Of a stretch of 64,000 nt of DNA, positions 1 to 11,680 are shown one piece after another. The notes below the pieces were generated by a model. The model worked only from the letters and a program-made list of their open reading frames with translations, was not told the origin of the DNA and did not search any database. The position numbers and the translations under genes were made by a program. The DNA lies in assembly GCA_964023275.1 (NCBI GenBank), contig OZ029914.1, positions 45,578,437 to 45,642,436 on the forward strand, written 5' to 3'. Source of the stretch: Norana najaformis (taxonomy: Eukaryota; Annelida; Clitellata; Crassiclitellata; Hormogastridae). The stretch's first letter is position 1. Every line of letters begins with the position of its first letter.

Positions 1-986
1 CGATCATTGATCGATGGCACTTCGTCAGTCTCTATCGGCTATTATAAGTACTTTCGTTCAGTGGCCATTTCCTAATGGATTGTAATTAGACGGTAGTGTT
101 GACTGCCCCATGCTGTTGGGTTCCAATAGTTTATGGCTTTGCACCCATGCCATGCCTTCCTATCGGGGTTAGCTTAAGAGAATGCTCTACTTCTTCATGC
201 CTAGCCTAGGACTAGATCATGCTCTACAAACTGAGTGTTCAATCTGTTGCTATGCTATCGTAATTCCGAAATTTCTACAGCGCACAACGAAAGCCGCGCC
301 GCGGGGACCAGCTTATTCACAGGCGCTCAGCCAAAACAAAATCGATAGGCAAAAGGGTTCGGTTCCAGGTCAAGTCAGACGGAGAGACAGCGTGGCAGCT
401 ACGGGGTGATGGTGTTTGGGGTTGGAGAGGAGAGAGAGATAAGAGGAACAAGGGGTGTCAGTATAGGATCTCTGAAAGAGGAATGTTTTCAGTTTTGAGT
501 GAAAGACCGAAGCAGAAATTGCAAGCGGTGGAGCATCGATGAGTTTGTGCGATGGGTTTGAAAACTGCGCAAAGAATAAGATCAACGCAGTACTTAGCAT
601 GTCATTAGCCAGACCGTATTATAGTCGGTGTTTTCACTTCATTTATTTACTAAGTTAATTGCATTTAGGAAATCAATAATGATTTTAGAGAAAGTATGCT
701 GTATGCAGACGAAATTCATTTTCATAGTTGTAATTCCATCAATCACGCTGTGCCACTTTATTTTTCTATTGTGTGTGGAATCTGATATAACGTCCGATCA
801 CATGATGATGGCAAAAGGAAGCAATTTTTTTAGTCATTATGATAATTATGACAACATCAACAGCGAGAAGGAAAACAATATTGCGTCGTGAAAATTAAAT
901 CATTTAACCGAGTATTGTGGGCGCCAATAATCTTCGTGGTGCATATTTGCAAAAGTCGACGTGTTATTGCGCGGAAATAACGAGCA
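1..986. other. Upstream intergenic region of SERINC, repeat remnants
   Basis: No gene is recognisable here. The stretch holds a short SINE-tail-like segment (about 160-195, shared with about 3722-3750 and 23349-23375) and a LINE 3' end in reverse orientation (258-600, listed separately). The last 300 bases are AT-rich without a clear TATA box at a sensible distance. The promoter of SERINC must lie here or overlap the repeats, but I cannot point to it. Confidence 0.5.
258..600 (-). mobile_element. LINE 3' end, family L-FHSK, reverse strand
   Basis: Read on the minus strand it encodes a peptide ending ...FHSKLKTFLFQRSY, the typical C-terminal tail of CR1/L2-type ORF2 proteins (F-K-x-x-L-K-T-x-L-F). 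Sequence-related copies lie at 10990-11400 (minus) and 50390-50690 (plus). All share 'cagcgc..aacgaaagcc', 'ggggaccagcttattca' and 'aaacaaaatcgataggcaaa'-like segments. No reverse transcriptase is retained. Confidence 0.65.
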
Positions 987-1019
987 ATGGGTTGCATTGT
1001 AGGATCTCTGGCCTCCACT
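987..1019 (+). CDS. SERINC: SERINC first coding exon (33 nt micro-exon with start codon)
   Basis: ATG at 987 in context gagcaATGG, eleven codons, then a GTACGA donor at 1020. The peptide matches the conserved SERINC N-terminus, and the phase-0 end joins exactly to the exon starting GTG GCC TGT at 1906. Gene finders would easily miss an exon this small and start the protein inside exon 2, where no ATG stands at the right place. No other upstream candidate was seen. Confidence 0.8.
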
Positions 1020-4000
1020 GTACGATATCTTTTGTTCTAAAAAGAGTTTTCTTTAGTGGTGTTGCGTAAAATGTAATTGTAAATGTACACGGTTTTATAT
1101 AGCGACCGTATGGCCTCGACCCTGGTCATTTTTGAGTGAATTTATCGGATGAGATCGTTCACCGTAGTGTTATGCAGGCCTGATTTAATATGAGTCTTCA
1201 GCCTTAAAAGAATGCTTTTTTAAAAATTGTATATAAATTTCATACATTTCCGCCGTGGTATAAAATAACTGTCTAGCTATCTCTCTCATCTCTCTAGCTG
1301 TCTGTCTATCTCTCTATCTATCTATCTCTCAAACTACTGTCATAATTATGATTTTTACCAGAAGTAAGTTTAATCTCCTCAAAAAAGATAAAATGTCCAC
1401 AGACCATGAATGTTTGGGATGGCTACGTCTCATCGAGTTCTGGTACAGAAGGTACTGCTGGAAATTTTAATGTGAGGTGTTGAAACAGATAGACCATCGA
1501 ATGATGCCTTGGGCATTATGATAATGGCGCTATAGAAGTAATTACGTTAGATTAGTATCTGGATCACGAGATGTTGGTCAGTGTAAACAAGTGTAAAAGT
1601 AATGGAATTAATGCTGAAATAGCAGGATCGTAATTTCCAGACAGATCTAATCTCGTAACTTCTGTAGGTCAGTCTAAAATAATGTAAAAGTAATGGAATT
1701 AAAGGTGAAATAGCAGGATCGTAATTTCCCAATTAATCTAATCTACTGACTTCTGTAGCGCTGTTATTATAATGGATAAGGTATCAGTCGATGGTTGCTT
1801 CAAGCGAAACCATTGTAAAAATAGAAAAGTTGGTTCAAATTCTGATTGGTCAAGGTAGCCAGAATAGAAACGATGTATAGTTCTCCATTTCTTTGGTGTT
1901 TCTAGGTGGCCTGTTGCTTTGGCAGTGCGGCTTGCACTCTGTGCTGCAGCGCCTGTCCATCGTGCAACAACTCAGTCGTTACTCGCATCGCATACGCAGT
2001 GTTGCTGCTGGTGGGAGTCATCGTTTCTTGCATCATGTTGGCACCAGGACTAGCAGCCCAGCTGGCCAAGGTAAGTTATTATTATTACGAAGATTTTTAA
2101 CGCACGAAAAATTGTATAATGCGAAACTATCTGAGGGGTGAGTTGGAAATGGCAGCACTCCAGAGAGGGGATGCCACTGATGATGATTCTGTATGCATAC
2201 GTTGCTTGCAGATAAACTGAGAATTCATGGGTGTATGTTTTTCTTTCGTTTAGATTCCGTATCTGTGTGCGGGATTTGAAAACGTTGTCGACCCTCTCGT
2301 GAATTGTCAGAATTTTGTTGGCTACTTGGCCGTCTACAGAGTCTGTTTTGCACTTGCGGCTTTTTTCTTCCTCTTTACTCTACTGATGATCAACGTCAAG
2401 AGTTCCCGTGACCCTCGGGCCGCCATTCAGAGCGGGTAATTTCACCATATTTTTTTAGTATAGTTCTGCACATATATTTCTCAACAGATATAAGTTAGGT
2501 AAGATGTAATTGTCTCCAAATAAGTTTTTGTGGAATGTAGACATTTGAAAAGTTTAATCAGAGTTTATTATATATAAGTATTAAATTATGTTTTAAAAAA
2601 CTAAGTTGCATGGAAACCTGAGTATAAAAATTTCATCGAAATGCAATGTTTACTTTATAAAATAATAAAATATGTTTTAAAAAATAAATGTGTAAAGGAT
2701 TGACTTGACTGTAGTCGTGTTCAGGTGAATGTTGAAATAAAGTGGGATGTTTATTGTTTGTCTGTTTGTTTATGTTTATTAATGTTTATTCTGTGTTAAC
2801 TTTAATTTATAAATAATTGAATTTATCTTTAAAAGTGGATTGTGTTGTTTACTGTATTTTAGTTTCAGTAATTATTTAATTAATTAACTAACTAATTAAT
2901 TAGTTTCACTTCACCATACTAGTTGATTTAAATTAATTTTGGAAGCTGATTTAACTTTATATTGTAAATGTATTCAGATTAATGTTGCAAAAAGATACAA
3001 AGTGATGAGAATTGATTCAGATTTTTTAGTGATAAGTATGTATTGCTCAAGAGCTGTGTAATTGTTGTTGTGTAGGTTTTGGTTTTTCAAGATCCTGATT
3101 GTGGTTGGCATTTGCGTTGGTGCTTTCTTCATTCAAGGACCTGCGTTTGGCACAGGTCTGATGTTTCATTTCATGTTTTCTTAATAGTGGGTGTGCAGTG
3201 GTCTGATGATTAGAATTCCGGTCTCAACCCAGAAGTTAGGGGTTCAAATCCTTGCCAAGAGAGAGAGATATTCCAAGTCTTCTGTTCTGATATCACCTCA
3301 CAGAAAACTCGGCTATAGAATGAGTGGAGTGATTGCATGCTGTTGGAAATACGATCAGGTTTTAAGTAAGAGATGATTGGTCACCCACCATCATAAGCTG
3401 ATCCTAAGAAAACAAAATCAGCATATCTTACACTGATGGCTAACTGTCTGGGTTTGGTTAAAGGACGGCACTTCTGTTTGCATGGTGCTTTGGAACCCCA
3501 TAGGAGTGCTACCTTAGCAACTACCATGTTGCAACGAGTCTGTTATAAAGAAAATCACATTCCACATTCTGGAATTGAATATGGTATTGTTGTGCCAAGC
3601 TGCTCTTTATCAGAATTCCTGTTATTATAAACTGTGTTGTAAGGTGGCGCCTGTGTACTTAATTTCCGATATTTATGTAGCTTCAGTATAAAATTACTTT
3701 GAGTCAGTGGCCTTTTGGGGTTGGCTTAAGCAACTGCGCTTCTATTGCTATACGCATATTCTTGTTTGACCTAATTTATCTTTTTATTTGACCGATTTAT
3801 CTTCTTGTTTGACCTAATTTATCTTCTTGTTTGACCTAATTTTTCTTCTTGTTTGACCTAATTTTTCTTCTTGTTTGACCTAATTTTTTTCTTGTTTGAC
3901 CTAATTTATCTTCTTGTTTGACCTAATTTATCTTCTTGTTTGACCTGATTTCACCTGTCCTCCTTTGTTGTTTATTGTTTTCTTTATTGTTGTTGTTATT

Positions 4001-7000
4001 CTTTGTTTGTAGCAATGATGGTGATTGGTATGATCGGAGCGTTCATCTTTATTCTCATCCAGCTCATCCTTCTGGTGGACTTTGCTCATGCATGGAACGA
4101 AAAGTGGCTTGGAAACTACGAGGAATCACAGTCCAAGGCCTGGTTTGCTGGTCAGCACAATGAGTTATTATCTCTCACATGTTAAACTGATCTCTCACAT
4201 GCTAAACTGATCTCTCACATGTTAAACTGATCTCTCACATGTTAAACTGATCTCTCATGTGTCAAACGTTGAGGCTGCCATGTCCTTCAGTAGTTTTCTA
4301 AAGGTGTCCTGTTCTTGTTTAGATTCAATGCCTAAAATTAGGAATGATCTCCTGTTTTGATTTTGAATGTGGTCCCTAACTTTGCCTGCTTGATAGTCAT
4401 TGAGTAATAAGATTATTGACAGTAAAATTAAATGTAACAGTGTTAACTGTAAGAATAGCCATGTCCTTCTATAGACTTTTAAAGATGTCCATGTTCTTGT
4501 TTAGGTTCAGTGCCTAAAATTAGGATTAATCTCCTGTTTTTATTTTTTGGGTGTGGTCCTGCTGTTTGCTTAAATGATTGTAAGAATATTGTTAAGAAAA
4601 TTGTTGTGTATGAATATTAATTAATGTATTAAGTAAGAACATTAACAAGGATTGGTGTTATCAGTACAATACAAGCACTCTAGAAGTAGCTCGCTACTAA
4701 CGATTCTACAGTAATTGTTGTCATTACATGACATTACAAGTAGTACTGTCAGAATTACGAGAATTCACTGGACAGCTTTGGACCAGAATTCTTAGTGACT
4801 CATTGATTGGCTGGCTCTTGTATTTCATGGACAAATGATTGCTTATTTGTTAATTAAATTATTGATTCATTTAGTAATTGTTTTATTGAGTGTTCAAATA
4901 GATGTTCATTTATTTGTTTGATTAAGCATCAGATGGATTATCTAATGTTTCTAAATTTTTGCATTTCTGTCATTGCTTAGGTTTGCTGTTCTTTACGACC
5001 TTCTTCTATCTGTTGTCTTTGGGTGCCATCATTGCGTTTTACATCCTCTATGCAAACAGCGTAAGTCTATTTACTACACATGATACAATTGTGTTGTTGC
5101 ATTACAGTGTATTGCATAGATTTAGTAAGTGTGCTTGTGTTACTGGTCTAAACACACGTGCTACGATCAGTTAGATACATTTACAATTACAAAGATTAGA
5201 TAGCTCTATGTTCCATTGTGGTAGCATAGAAACTTTGATTTTATTCTGGCAATAAATGCCATGATTTGAATTTCTGGTTTTTTCAGAGTGAATGTGCACT
5301 GCACAAGTTTTTCATCAGCTTTAACATGATCCTTTGCCTCATTGTGTCAATTGTTGCCATTCTTCCTCAGGTTCAAGAAGGTTAGTAATAACGTGCTTCT
5401 TCCTAGTGCACAGCAATGAGGTACCTTTGGGTTGATTCTGATAATGTCACTATAGAAGTCGTTAGAGTGGATTTGACTCAACATACTAATAGTTTGATCT
5501 GCATTTTTCCAGTAAAGGCATAATGACCCCTTATTTAGGTTTTTCAACAACAGTCAAGGTTGCTATTGAACTAACATCGTTCGATTGAACGAGCTTAGAT
5601 CTAATTACGTACTACAAATCGGTGTACTTCATTGTCTTTCTAGGTTAACTCTTTAACTGTATCAGAATCAGAATTTGAAATCAGAATTTGTAAATAGTTA
5701 AAGTTATACTTAAGAGCTAAGCACAAGGTGCCAGCATATTCACGAGTGTTGCATTCAGTTAATTAATTTAATTAATTAATTCAATTGACTGTTTTTGTTC
5801 TAGTGAATCCGCGTTCAGGATTGTTGCAGTCGTCAATTATAACTTTGTATACGATGTTTCTGACTTGGTCTGCAATGACAAACAACCCAAGTTAGTGATT
5901 CTGATTGTCTCAATTTCTTTCAAACAGTTTTGTTTTTGAGTTCCTGGTTACTTCCACTAGCTAAGCGGTGCTGCAGCTTGTTAGCTTCACTTCTCAGTCT
6001 ATCTTTTCTTGTTCAGAGGTTGAAAATTATTGTGTTCAAAGGTTTAGAGGTGATTCTGTACTGTGAAGATTTGCTTAAAGAAGATTTTAGACTCAGGATA
6101 TGTTTCAGAGTGATTTTAGGCTTTCAGGATGTGTGTGAAGGTGATTTTAAGCTCTAAGGATATGTTTAAAGGTGATTTTAGGCTTTCAGGATGTGTGTGA
6201 AGGTGATTTTAAGCTCTAAGGATATGTTTAAAGGTGAGTTTAAGCTGTCGGGATGTGTGTGAAGGTGATTTTAAGCTCTAAGGATATGTTTAAAGGTGAG
6301 TTTAAGCTGTCAGGATGTGTGTGAAGGTGATTTTAAGCTCTAAGGATATGTTTAAAGGTGAGTTTAAGCTGTCAGGATGTGTGTGAAGGTGATTTTAAGC
6401 TCTAAGGATATGTTTAAAGGTGAGTTTAAGCTGTCAGGATGTGTGTGAAGAGGAGTTTAAGGCAATTCTGTGCTGTCAGGATGTATGTAAAGGTGAACTT
6501 AGGATGTCAGGATGTGTTAAAAGTGCTTTTCATACTAACAGGATGTGTTTGATGGTGATTTTTAAAAAGTTATATGTTGCTGTCAGGACGAGAGCTTTAA
6601 AATTGGTGATATAGAATTGCTTTTATGAGGATAATGGTAACAGGTCTGCCTTTCTTCTGTAATTTGTACTCATATGAAAAACCTGCTACGTAGAGACTTA
6701 AAACTCTCCCATCAGCCTGAGCTTGGCAAAGGAAGAGATAAATACGAGGTGACGTAAAGCATTAAACATTAAATGGAGAAAAATAATTCTTATATGTAAG
6801 GGATCATGTGCGTATTTTGCCGCAGATCACATGTGCAATCCATCGTTTAACGAAATCATCCACGGTGGCCCATCCAGCAATTCCACTGGCCCTGGAGACA
6901 TGAATGCAGCAGCCAGCGTCGATGCAAAGACCATCATCTCTCTTATCGTATTCCTCGCTTGTGTTCTCTATGCCAGGTACAGTCAGTCAACCAGTCACTT

Positions 7001-8977
7001 TAGCTAGAACCAGTCAATCAGCCAGTCAAGCAATGAGTCAACCAGTCACTTGACCAGTCAATATAATTGGCCACTGGGTAGAAAGAGATTTTTGTCTTAC
7101 AGTTGGTTCATCACATACAGTAGGTTTTAAGTTGAGAATGAAATGACAAAAGTGACTGAGCAGCTTTAAAAGTTATAAGATCCGATTACAGGTGATCATT
7201 TAGCCAGGTGATCATCAGTTGGGTTATTATTATATTGCCAGATATTTTAGATTTCATTCTGTCAGTTTTATTGTGATTTTGACTTGAGTTCTCACCCAAG
7301 TGAAATACAGTTGCTGTACGGCACTGAGAATAGTGGAGTGAATGTGACTGCAACCATTTTAGGTTTGAAGGAGCTTTCGCTGTTGGCGATACCTGCTGTC
7401 TATAGCTTCTGTTGCTATTCTTTGTAGCATCCGTACAAGCAGCCACAGTCAAATGGGAAAGATGACTCTGTCCTCCAGTGAGAAGACCATCATTAGCAGC
7501 GGTCAGTTGGGGTCATTACTTTACATTTCCTTGACCTTCCTGTAGCTTACGCATCTGTGCATAAGGGACATCGTCGTTTTAGGGAGGTGCCGTTGCTGTA
7601 GAAAATAAAAACGCGTAGAAAGGTGTGGTAAGACCGCAAGACTCAAATAAATTTTATTTAGCACCAATATTTATCAGTACCTGCATGATGATAGTCTAGT
7701 GGTTAGTGTGAAGGACTGTCGGTCGTATGGTCGGGATTGAAATCGCTGCCATGTACGCTGATCGTAAATTGTCGGTGGGAAGACCAGCATCTAAATAGTA
7801 AAGTTAGAGTGAAGAGCGTTGCTGTTAAGTCGTTGATATTATATTAACTGTTGCTGTTGCTGTCACCTTGTCAATTTTAACGGTCCCTGCTGACCTGCGT
7901 TGCTGAATGGATTGACGTGAGGTGTTCTGATGCGTTAAGACATCTCTTGCAGTCTGTTTATGATGGTTAATAATGTTTCCTGTTGGCCAACTTCAGTGTG
8001 AACTTTTGAACTTTGTAGGGGAGGGACGTTATGAAATTGCAATTGTACTGTAGTGTAATGATGCACTGTATTGTGTTCCAGCTGCTGATGCTGAGGAGGG
8101 TCATCATGTGACGGATGATGAGGCTGATGCCGTCTCCTACAGCTACAGCTTCTTCCATTTCATGCTACTTCTTGCGTCGCTCTATACGATGATGACACTT
8201 ACTCACTGGTACAAGTAAGTGTCGCTTTTCGTAACAGTTGTTTTGTTTGTGATCTTGTTTACATCATGATGTTTGTATTTGTTTAACTTGAAGTGACTTT
8301 TGTAAGTATTCCGTTTCATTACTTTCCTCTACTGACGTCTTATGTATGTGTGTATGCATGTATGTATATGCCCAGACTCTTAATACAACACCTTTAAGTA
8401 CATTATAAAAGTGCGGCCTATGATAGTCTAAATGGTGTTAAAATTTATGAACAAAAAGTGCATCTGTAAGCAGACACTGCTCAGATAACCGGCGAAGTCA
8501 CCAATGGCAGGCAAAACACACACGTAGAGCCCAGCCAAAGAAGTTCTATCGAAAGTTGACAGCAGACGCCATATGTAGAGTTCCTGGTCCATTTATGCAT
8601 TGAGGACAAGGAATATTGATGGCTGAATGAAGTCTAAAGACTAAATTTTGTTTTTTTGTTTTGACCACCTCACGCTACTAATGTCTTTTCCAAATTACTA
8701 ATTGTTTTTGTTTATGCCAAGTACTGACATACACTTTACTGATGTCTTTTCCAAAGTGCAGATTGTGTTTTGTTTATACCAAGTACTTACATCAAGCTTA
8801 CTGACGTCTTTTCCAAAATGCGAATTGTTTTCTTTTAGGCCAAGTTCTGACTTCCAGCATCTGAACACAAACGAACCAGCCATGTGGGTGAAGATAGCCT
8901 CCAGCTGGGCGTGTCTTCTTCTCTACTTCTGGACCCTCATTGCCCCAGTCGTCCTGAAAGATCGGGATTTCGAATGA
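987..8977 (+). CDS. SERINC: Serine incorporator (SERINC/TMS family) multipass membrane protein
   Basis: Joined exons 987-1019, 1906-2070, 2254-2435, 3076-3155, 4013-4150, 4981-5060, 5287-5380, 5804-5890, 6826-6976, 7428-7501, 8082-8214 and 8839-8977 give 1356 nt, 451 aa, close to the roughly 450-470 aa of the family. All borders are GT-AG and the phases agree throughout. The start is a 33-nt exon encoding [11 protein letters not shown], matching the family N-terminus (MG-x-LG...AS). Next come a Cys-rich stretch and about ten hydrophobic segments. Family signatures visible include [33 protein letters not shown], a [12 protein letters not shown] segment, the acidic loop before SYSFFHFML, and the [18 protein letters not shown] end. 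SERINCs are membrane proteins linked to serine-lipid/phospholipid handling and, in mammals, to antiviral restriction; which role applies here is unknown. Introns contain several minisatellites. Confidence 0.95.
1075..1165 (-). mobile_element. SINE tail fragment, family S1
   Basis: Reverse-strand match to the segment found at 11520-11660 and 22500-22660: a conserved run reading 'ccatacggtcgctata' followed by 'gtgtacatttaca'. It lies in SERINC intron 1. Confidence 0.6.
1261..1735. repeat. CTAT microsatellite and a ~90-bp tandem duplication in SERINC intron 1
   Basis: About 1276-1330 is an impure CTAT/CTCT tract. About 1590-1735 contains the same ~50-bp segment twice, starting with 'gtaaaagtaatggaatta' and ending with 'gcaggatcgtaatttcc', roughly 90 bp apart. 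Related 'cttctgtagcgctgttat' motifs flank it and recur at 10395, 16308 and, reversed, at 1530, 5445 and 41635, so this is probably a degraded interspersed repeat. Confidence 0.6.
3185..3450 (+). mobile_element. tRNA-derived SINE in SERINC intron 4
   Basis: Has a tRNA-like head: A-box-like 'tggtctgatgattagaa' and a good B box 'ggggttcaaatcc' near 3240. The body shares 'ctcggctatagaatgagt' with the SINE at 23098 ('ctcagctatcaaatgagt') and a 'gtcacccacc' segment. A tail-like piece recurs at about 3722-3750. Confidence 0.7.
3771..3955 (+). repeat. Minisatellite, ~24-bp unit, SERINC intron 4
   Basis: Seven to eight head-to-tail copies of 'cttgtttgacctaattt' plus 'atctt' variants. The array ends about 55 bp upstream of the acceptor at 4012, and its T-rich strand probably feeds the polypyrimidine tract. 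Confidence 0.9.
4171..4570 (+). repeat. 20-bp tandem repeat and ~180-bp tandem duplication in SERINC intron 5
   Basis: About 4171-4256 holds five copies of the 20-mer 'ctctcacatgttaaactgat'. Immediately after, two diverged copies of a ~115-bp segment (4277-4391 and 4457-4570) share 'tgcctaaaattagga' and 'atctcctgtttt'. No coding role is seen. Confidence 0.85.
6036..6560 (+). repeat. Minisatellite, ~61-bp unit, SERINC intron 8
   Basis: Around eight copies, built from two related half-units, 'aggatatgtttaaaggtga' and 'caggatgtgtgtgaaggtga', each followed by 'tttaagct'. The central copies are almost identical, while both edges are degraded. It occupies more than half of the intron between 5890 and 6826. 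Confidence 0.9.
7690..7800 (+). mobile_element. tRNA-derived SINE head in SERINC intron 10
   Basis: A-box-like 'atagtctagtggttagtg' and a degraded B box 'gtcgggattgaaatcgc'. The head resembles those at 23098 and 38676. Confidence 0.6.
8640..8850 (+). repeat. ~62-bp repeat duplicating the last SERINC acceptor and exon edge
   Basis: Three consecutive copies share 'tgtcttttccaaa', then 'ttgtttttgttta', then 'ccaagtactgac'. The third copy is the genuine acceptor (ttttag at 8838) with the true exon start 'gccaagttctgactt'. The two upstream copies have 'tatg' and 'tata' where the AG should be, so they are unlikely to be used as acceptors. Confidence 0.75.
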
Positions 8978-10379
8978 GAATGATTGGTCAGAATCCCCAG
9001 AACACTGTTGTCTGTTGGTTGCTTAATTTTAGCCGTAAATTAACAAGAATCAGCGACTGTTCAGATCGTGCGATTTAAATGAAACAGTGTGCGCCGGTTT
9101 GTTTCTGAATAAGAAAATTTGTGCAAATTCATTGATTTCAAATTTTAAAGTTTGTGTAACTTTTTCTTACTTTTAAAGTGCATGTCATTGATGGTTTTGA
9201 ATTTAATGTTGTAGCTTGGTGGTTGCTTGAGCACTTTGCTTAGTCCTACTATTGGATGTATATTCTTATTTTTGACCATCAAAGACATTTTTGAAGGATT
9301 TGCATTTCGTTTTTTGGGGCAGATGCATGCGTGCTGAAATCAATGCTGACTAAATCATACAGTGCTAGTTATTTAGGATGTAGTTTAAAATGTTCCAAAG
9401 ATTTCTTTGGATTTGTTATTTTGTTACGAATTTCTTTCTAAAAATGATATAATTGAATTGCAACAGCATTGTGCTGATGATGTTTCTTTTAAATTATATT
9501 TTACCTTAGATTTTTGTATTAGAATTCATTAACTTTAAGTTTGAATGGTGTTGTTGGAGAAAAGTGCGATTCATTGGTTTGAATGTGATGTAAGAGGAGC
9601 TATGTACAAAATGAGCATTGATTATTCCAGGCAGTAAACCTACCTTATGTTCTCATAACAGAAGATTTTGTTGCGTTGTTCAATCGATAGACTTGCTGTT
9701 GATGCTCGAGCAGTTGATATTTTGAGTAAGAAATTTGTGTTTGAGCCATAGGTATTTGAAGTGATTTCTTACTGGTGTGACTTTTGTTGGAATAGATTTC
9801 AAAGTTGTATCAGTTGCCAGCACTGATGTCGATTTGAAATATTTTAGCTTTGAATTTGTATCGGTTGACTGTGATTGTTGAGAAAATCATGGAATTCGTT
9901 ATATCAAAAAATGTTATAAGATTGGATATTTTATAAGGTTTTTTAGAAATGCACAAATATGATGACTAGGTCACAAATACATGTTGTTTTGTATGTTATT
10001 AATTATTAAAAACAGTATGAAATTTATTCAGGTTGATTGAAAAAAAGGTAAAGGAATTGTTTTCCCAATGTTATGATTATTCAGTAAAACTGTTGTCAGT
10101 TTTCCTACTGCAAACAGTGGCTGCTTTTGTCTGGTTTGACAACTGTTGTAGTTAGTAAGATGTAGTTGTAGTTGCATTATCTTGGCCTAGATGTATGTCT
10201 GTCATGTTGTCATTGTATTTCAATTTTAAACGAGAAAGAAGTGTCTGTGAACAAAGTCTGTAACCTTTTTTTAAAAGTCAGGCTAGCAAATGAAGGGGGA
10301 CAGTTGTGGTATGTGATAGTTTTTAATTTTTAGACATGGTGAATCTGCCATTAATAGCATTCACTGCATGTTTTATATA

Positions 10380-10600
10380 ATCTAATCAATTGATTTCTAT
10401 AGCGCCGTTACCATAAAGCTCAAATCTAATCAGTCTTCCTGACCTTGTGAAGAATGCACCATTTCTGGACACATTCAAGTCATAACTGGAGACCCACCAT
10501 TTTAAAATATCACGTGACTGTCATTGATTTTGGAACTCGTATACAGCACCCTTTTTTCGGCCGTGCTACGGCGGTATATAAATCGTCTTATTAACTTCTG
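10380..10600 (+). mobile_element. Truncated CR1/L2-like LINE 3' end
   Basis: A short stretch encodes V-K-N-A-P-F-L-D-T-F-K-S, the same tail peptide as in the LINE at 48149-48690 (V-T-N-A-P-F-L-D-T-F-K-S). It continues into the same 3' UTR pattern, 'tttcggccgtgctacggcggtatataaat'-like. Only about 200 bp remain, and it is broken by a frameshift. Confidence 0.65.
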
Positions 10601-10989
10601 TAGCAAATATGAAAGACCCTCTCCTATTCTGTCACACATATGTTCAACCAAATTACTGTGTATTCTTGAACCGTTTACCCCTTTTGCATTAAAAAAATAA
10701 TATAAAAATTATAAGTAACAACATTCTTGCTTACATAACTAGAAACTCCGAAGAGGCGTGTTCCCAACGAGGTTGAATGATCCTTTCGGTCGAAGTTCAA
10801 ACCAGCATTGGAATAAAGGGTGTGCCTTAAATACACTCTCTGCAGTGCTTTCTAGAGTTGAAGCTGGGATGGGAACGGTGCGTACACGGGGACTATAGGT
10901 GGCGTGGCGCCCATTCAAATAGGCAGAGGTGGTAACGGACTTCGTCAATCAATTACGATTGAATATTATAGTACAATGATTAATTAGGG

Positions 10990-11168
10990 CCACTACATCG
11001 TAATCCCGAGATTTCTACAGCGCCGAACGAAAGCCACGTCACGGGGACCAGCTTATTCATAGGCGCTCAGTCAAAACAAGATCGATAGGCAAAAGGGGTT
11101 CGTTTCCGGTCAAGACCGAAAAGTCAGGCAAAGAGACAGCATGGCAGCTACGATGAGTGGTGTTTGAG

Positions 11169-11252
<84 letters not shown>

Positions 11253-11400
11253 GGGGAAGAAGGGGTGTCAGGATAGGATCTGTGATAAAGGAATGTTTTC
11301 AGTTTTGAGTGAAAGGCCGATGCAGAAATTGCAAGCGGTGGAACATGGATGATGGTTTGTATGATGGGTAGAGTCCTTAATGAATTCATATAGAAAAACG
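10990..11400 (-). mobile_element. LINE 3' end, family L-FHSK, with an internal GA microsatellite
   Basis: Same family as 258-600 and nearly co-linear with it. On the minus strand it reads FHSKLKTFLYHRSY. A (GA)n tract at about 11164-11250 has expanded inside what was coding sequence for a Ser/Leu-rich stretch. Confidence 0.65.
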
Positions 11401-11424
11401 TGTACATTTACACTTACACGTTGG

Positions 11425-11680
11425 CCTGCTTAGCTACTTGGCGGGCGTCAGTGCTCCTCTATGCGCGAGGATGCCGGTTCGCTAGACTATATTTCAGGGA
11501 TTTAAACCCCGGGCTAGCATGGTATGTACACGGGGACCTTAAATGGCGTGGCGCCCATTCAAACGGGCAGCGGTGGTGAAGGATCTCACCCGCTAAATTC
11601 ATTGAAAATGAACAGGGTAGAAGCCATACGGTCGCTTTAGAAAAACGTGTACGTTTACATAATTGTAAAAGGACAATAAA
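11425..11680 (+). mobile_element. tRNA-derived SINE, family S1, longest copy
   Basis: tRNA-like head with A-box-like 'cttagctacttggcggg' and B-box-like 'gatgccggttcgctaga'. The body contains 'cgggctagcatggtatgta' and 'cacggggaccttaaatggcg', and the tail is 'gccatacggtcgcttt'. Partial copies lie at 1075 (-), 10862, 22490, 29570, 35440 and 36340 (-). Confidence 0.7.

Noticed and set aside
11164-11352. Arg/Glu repeat peptide frame
   Set aside because: It is produced by the GA microsatellite inside a LINE remnant.
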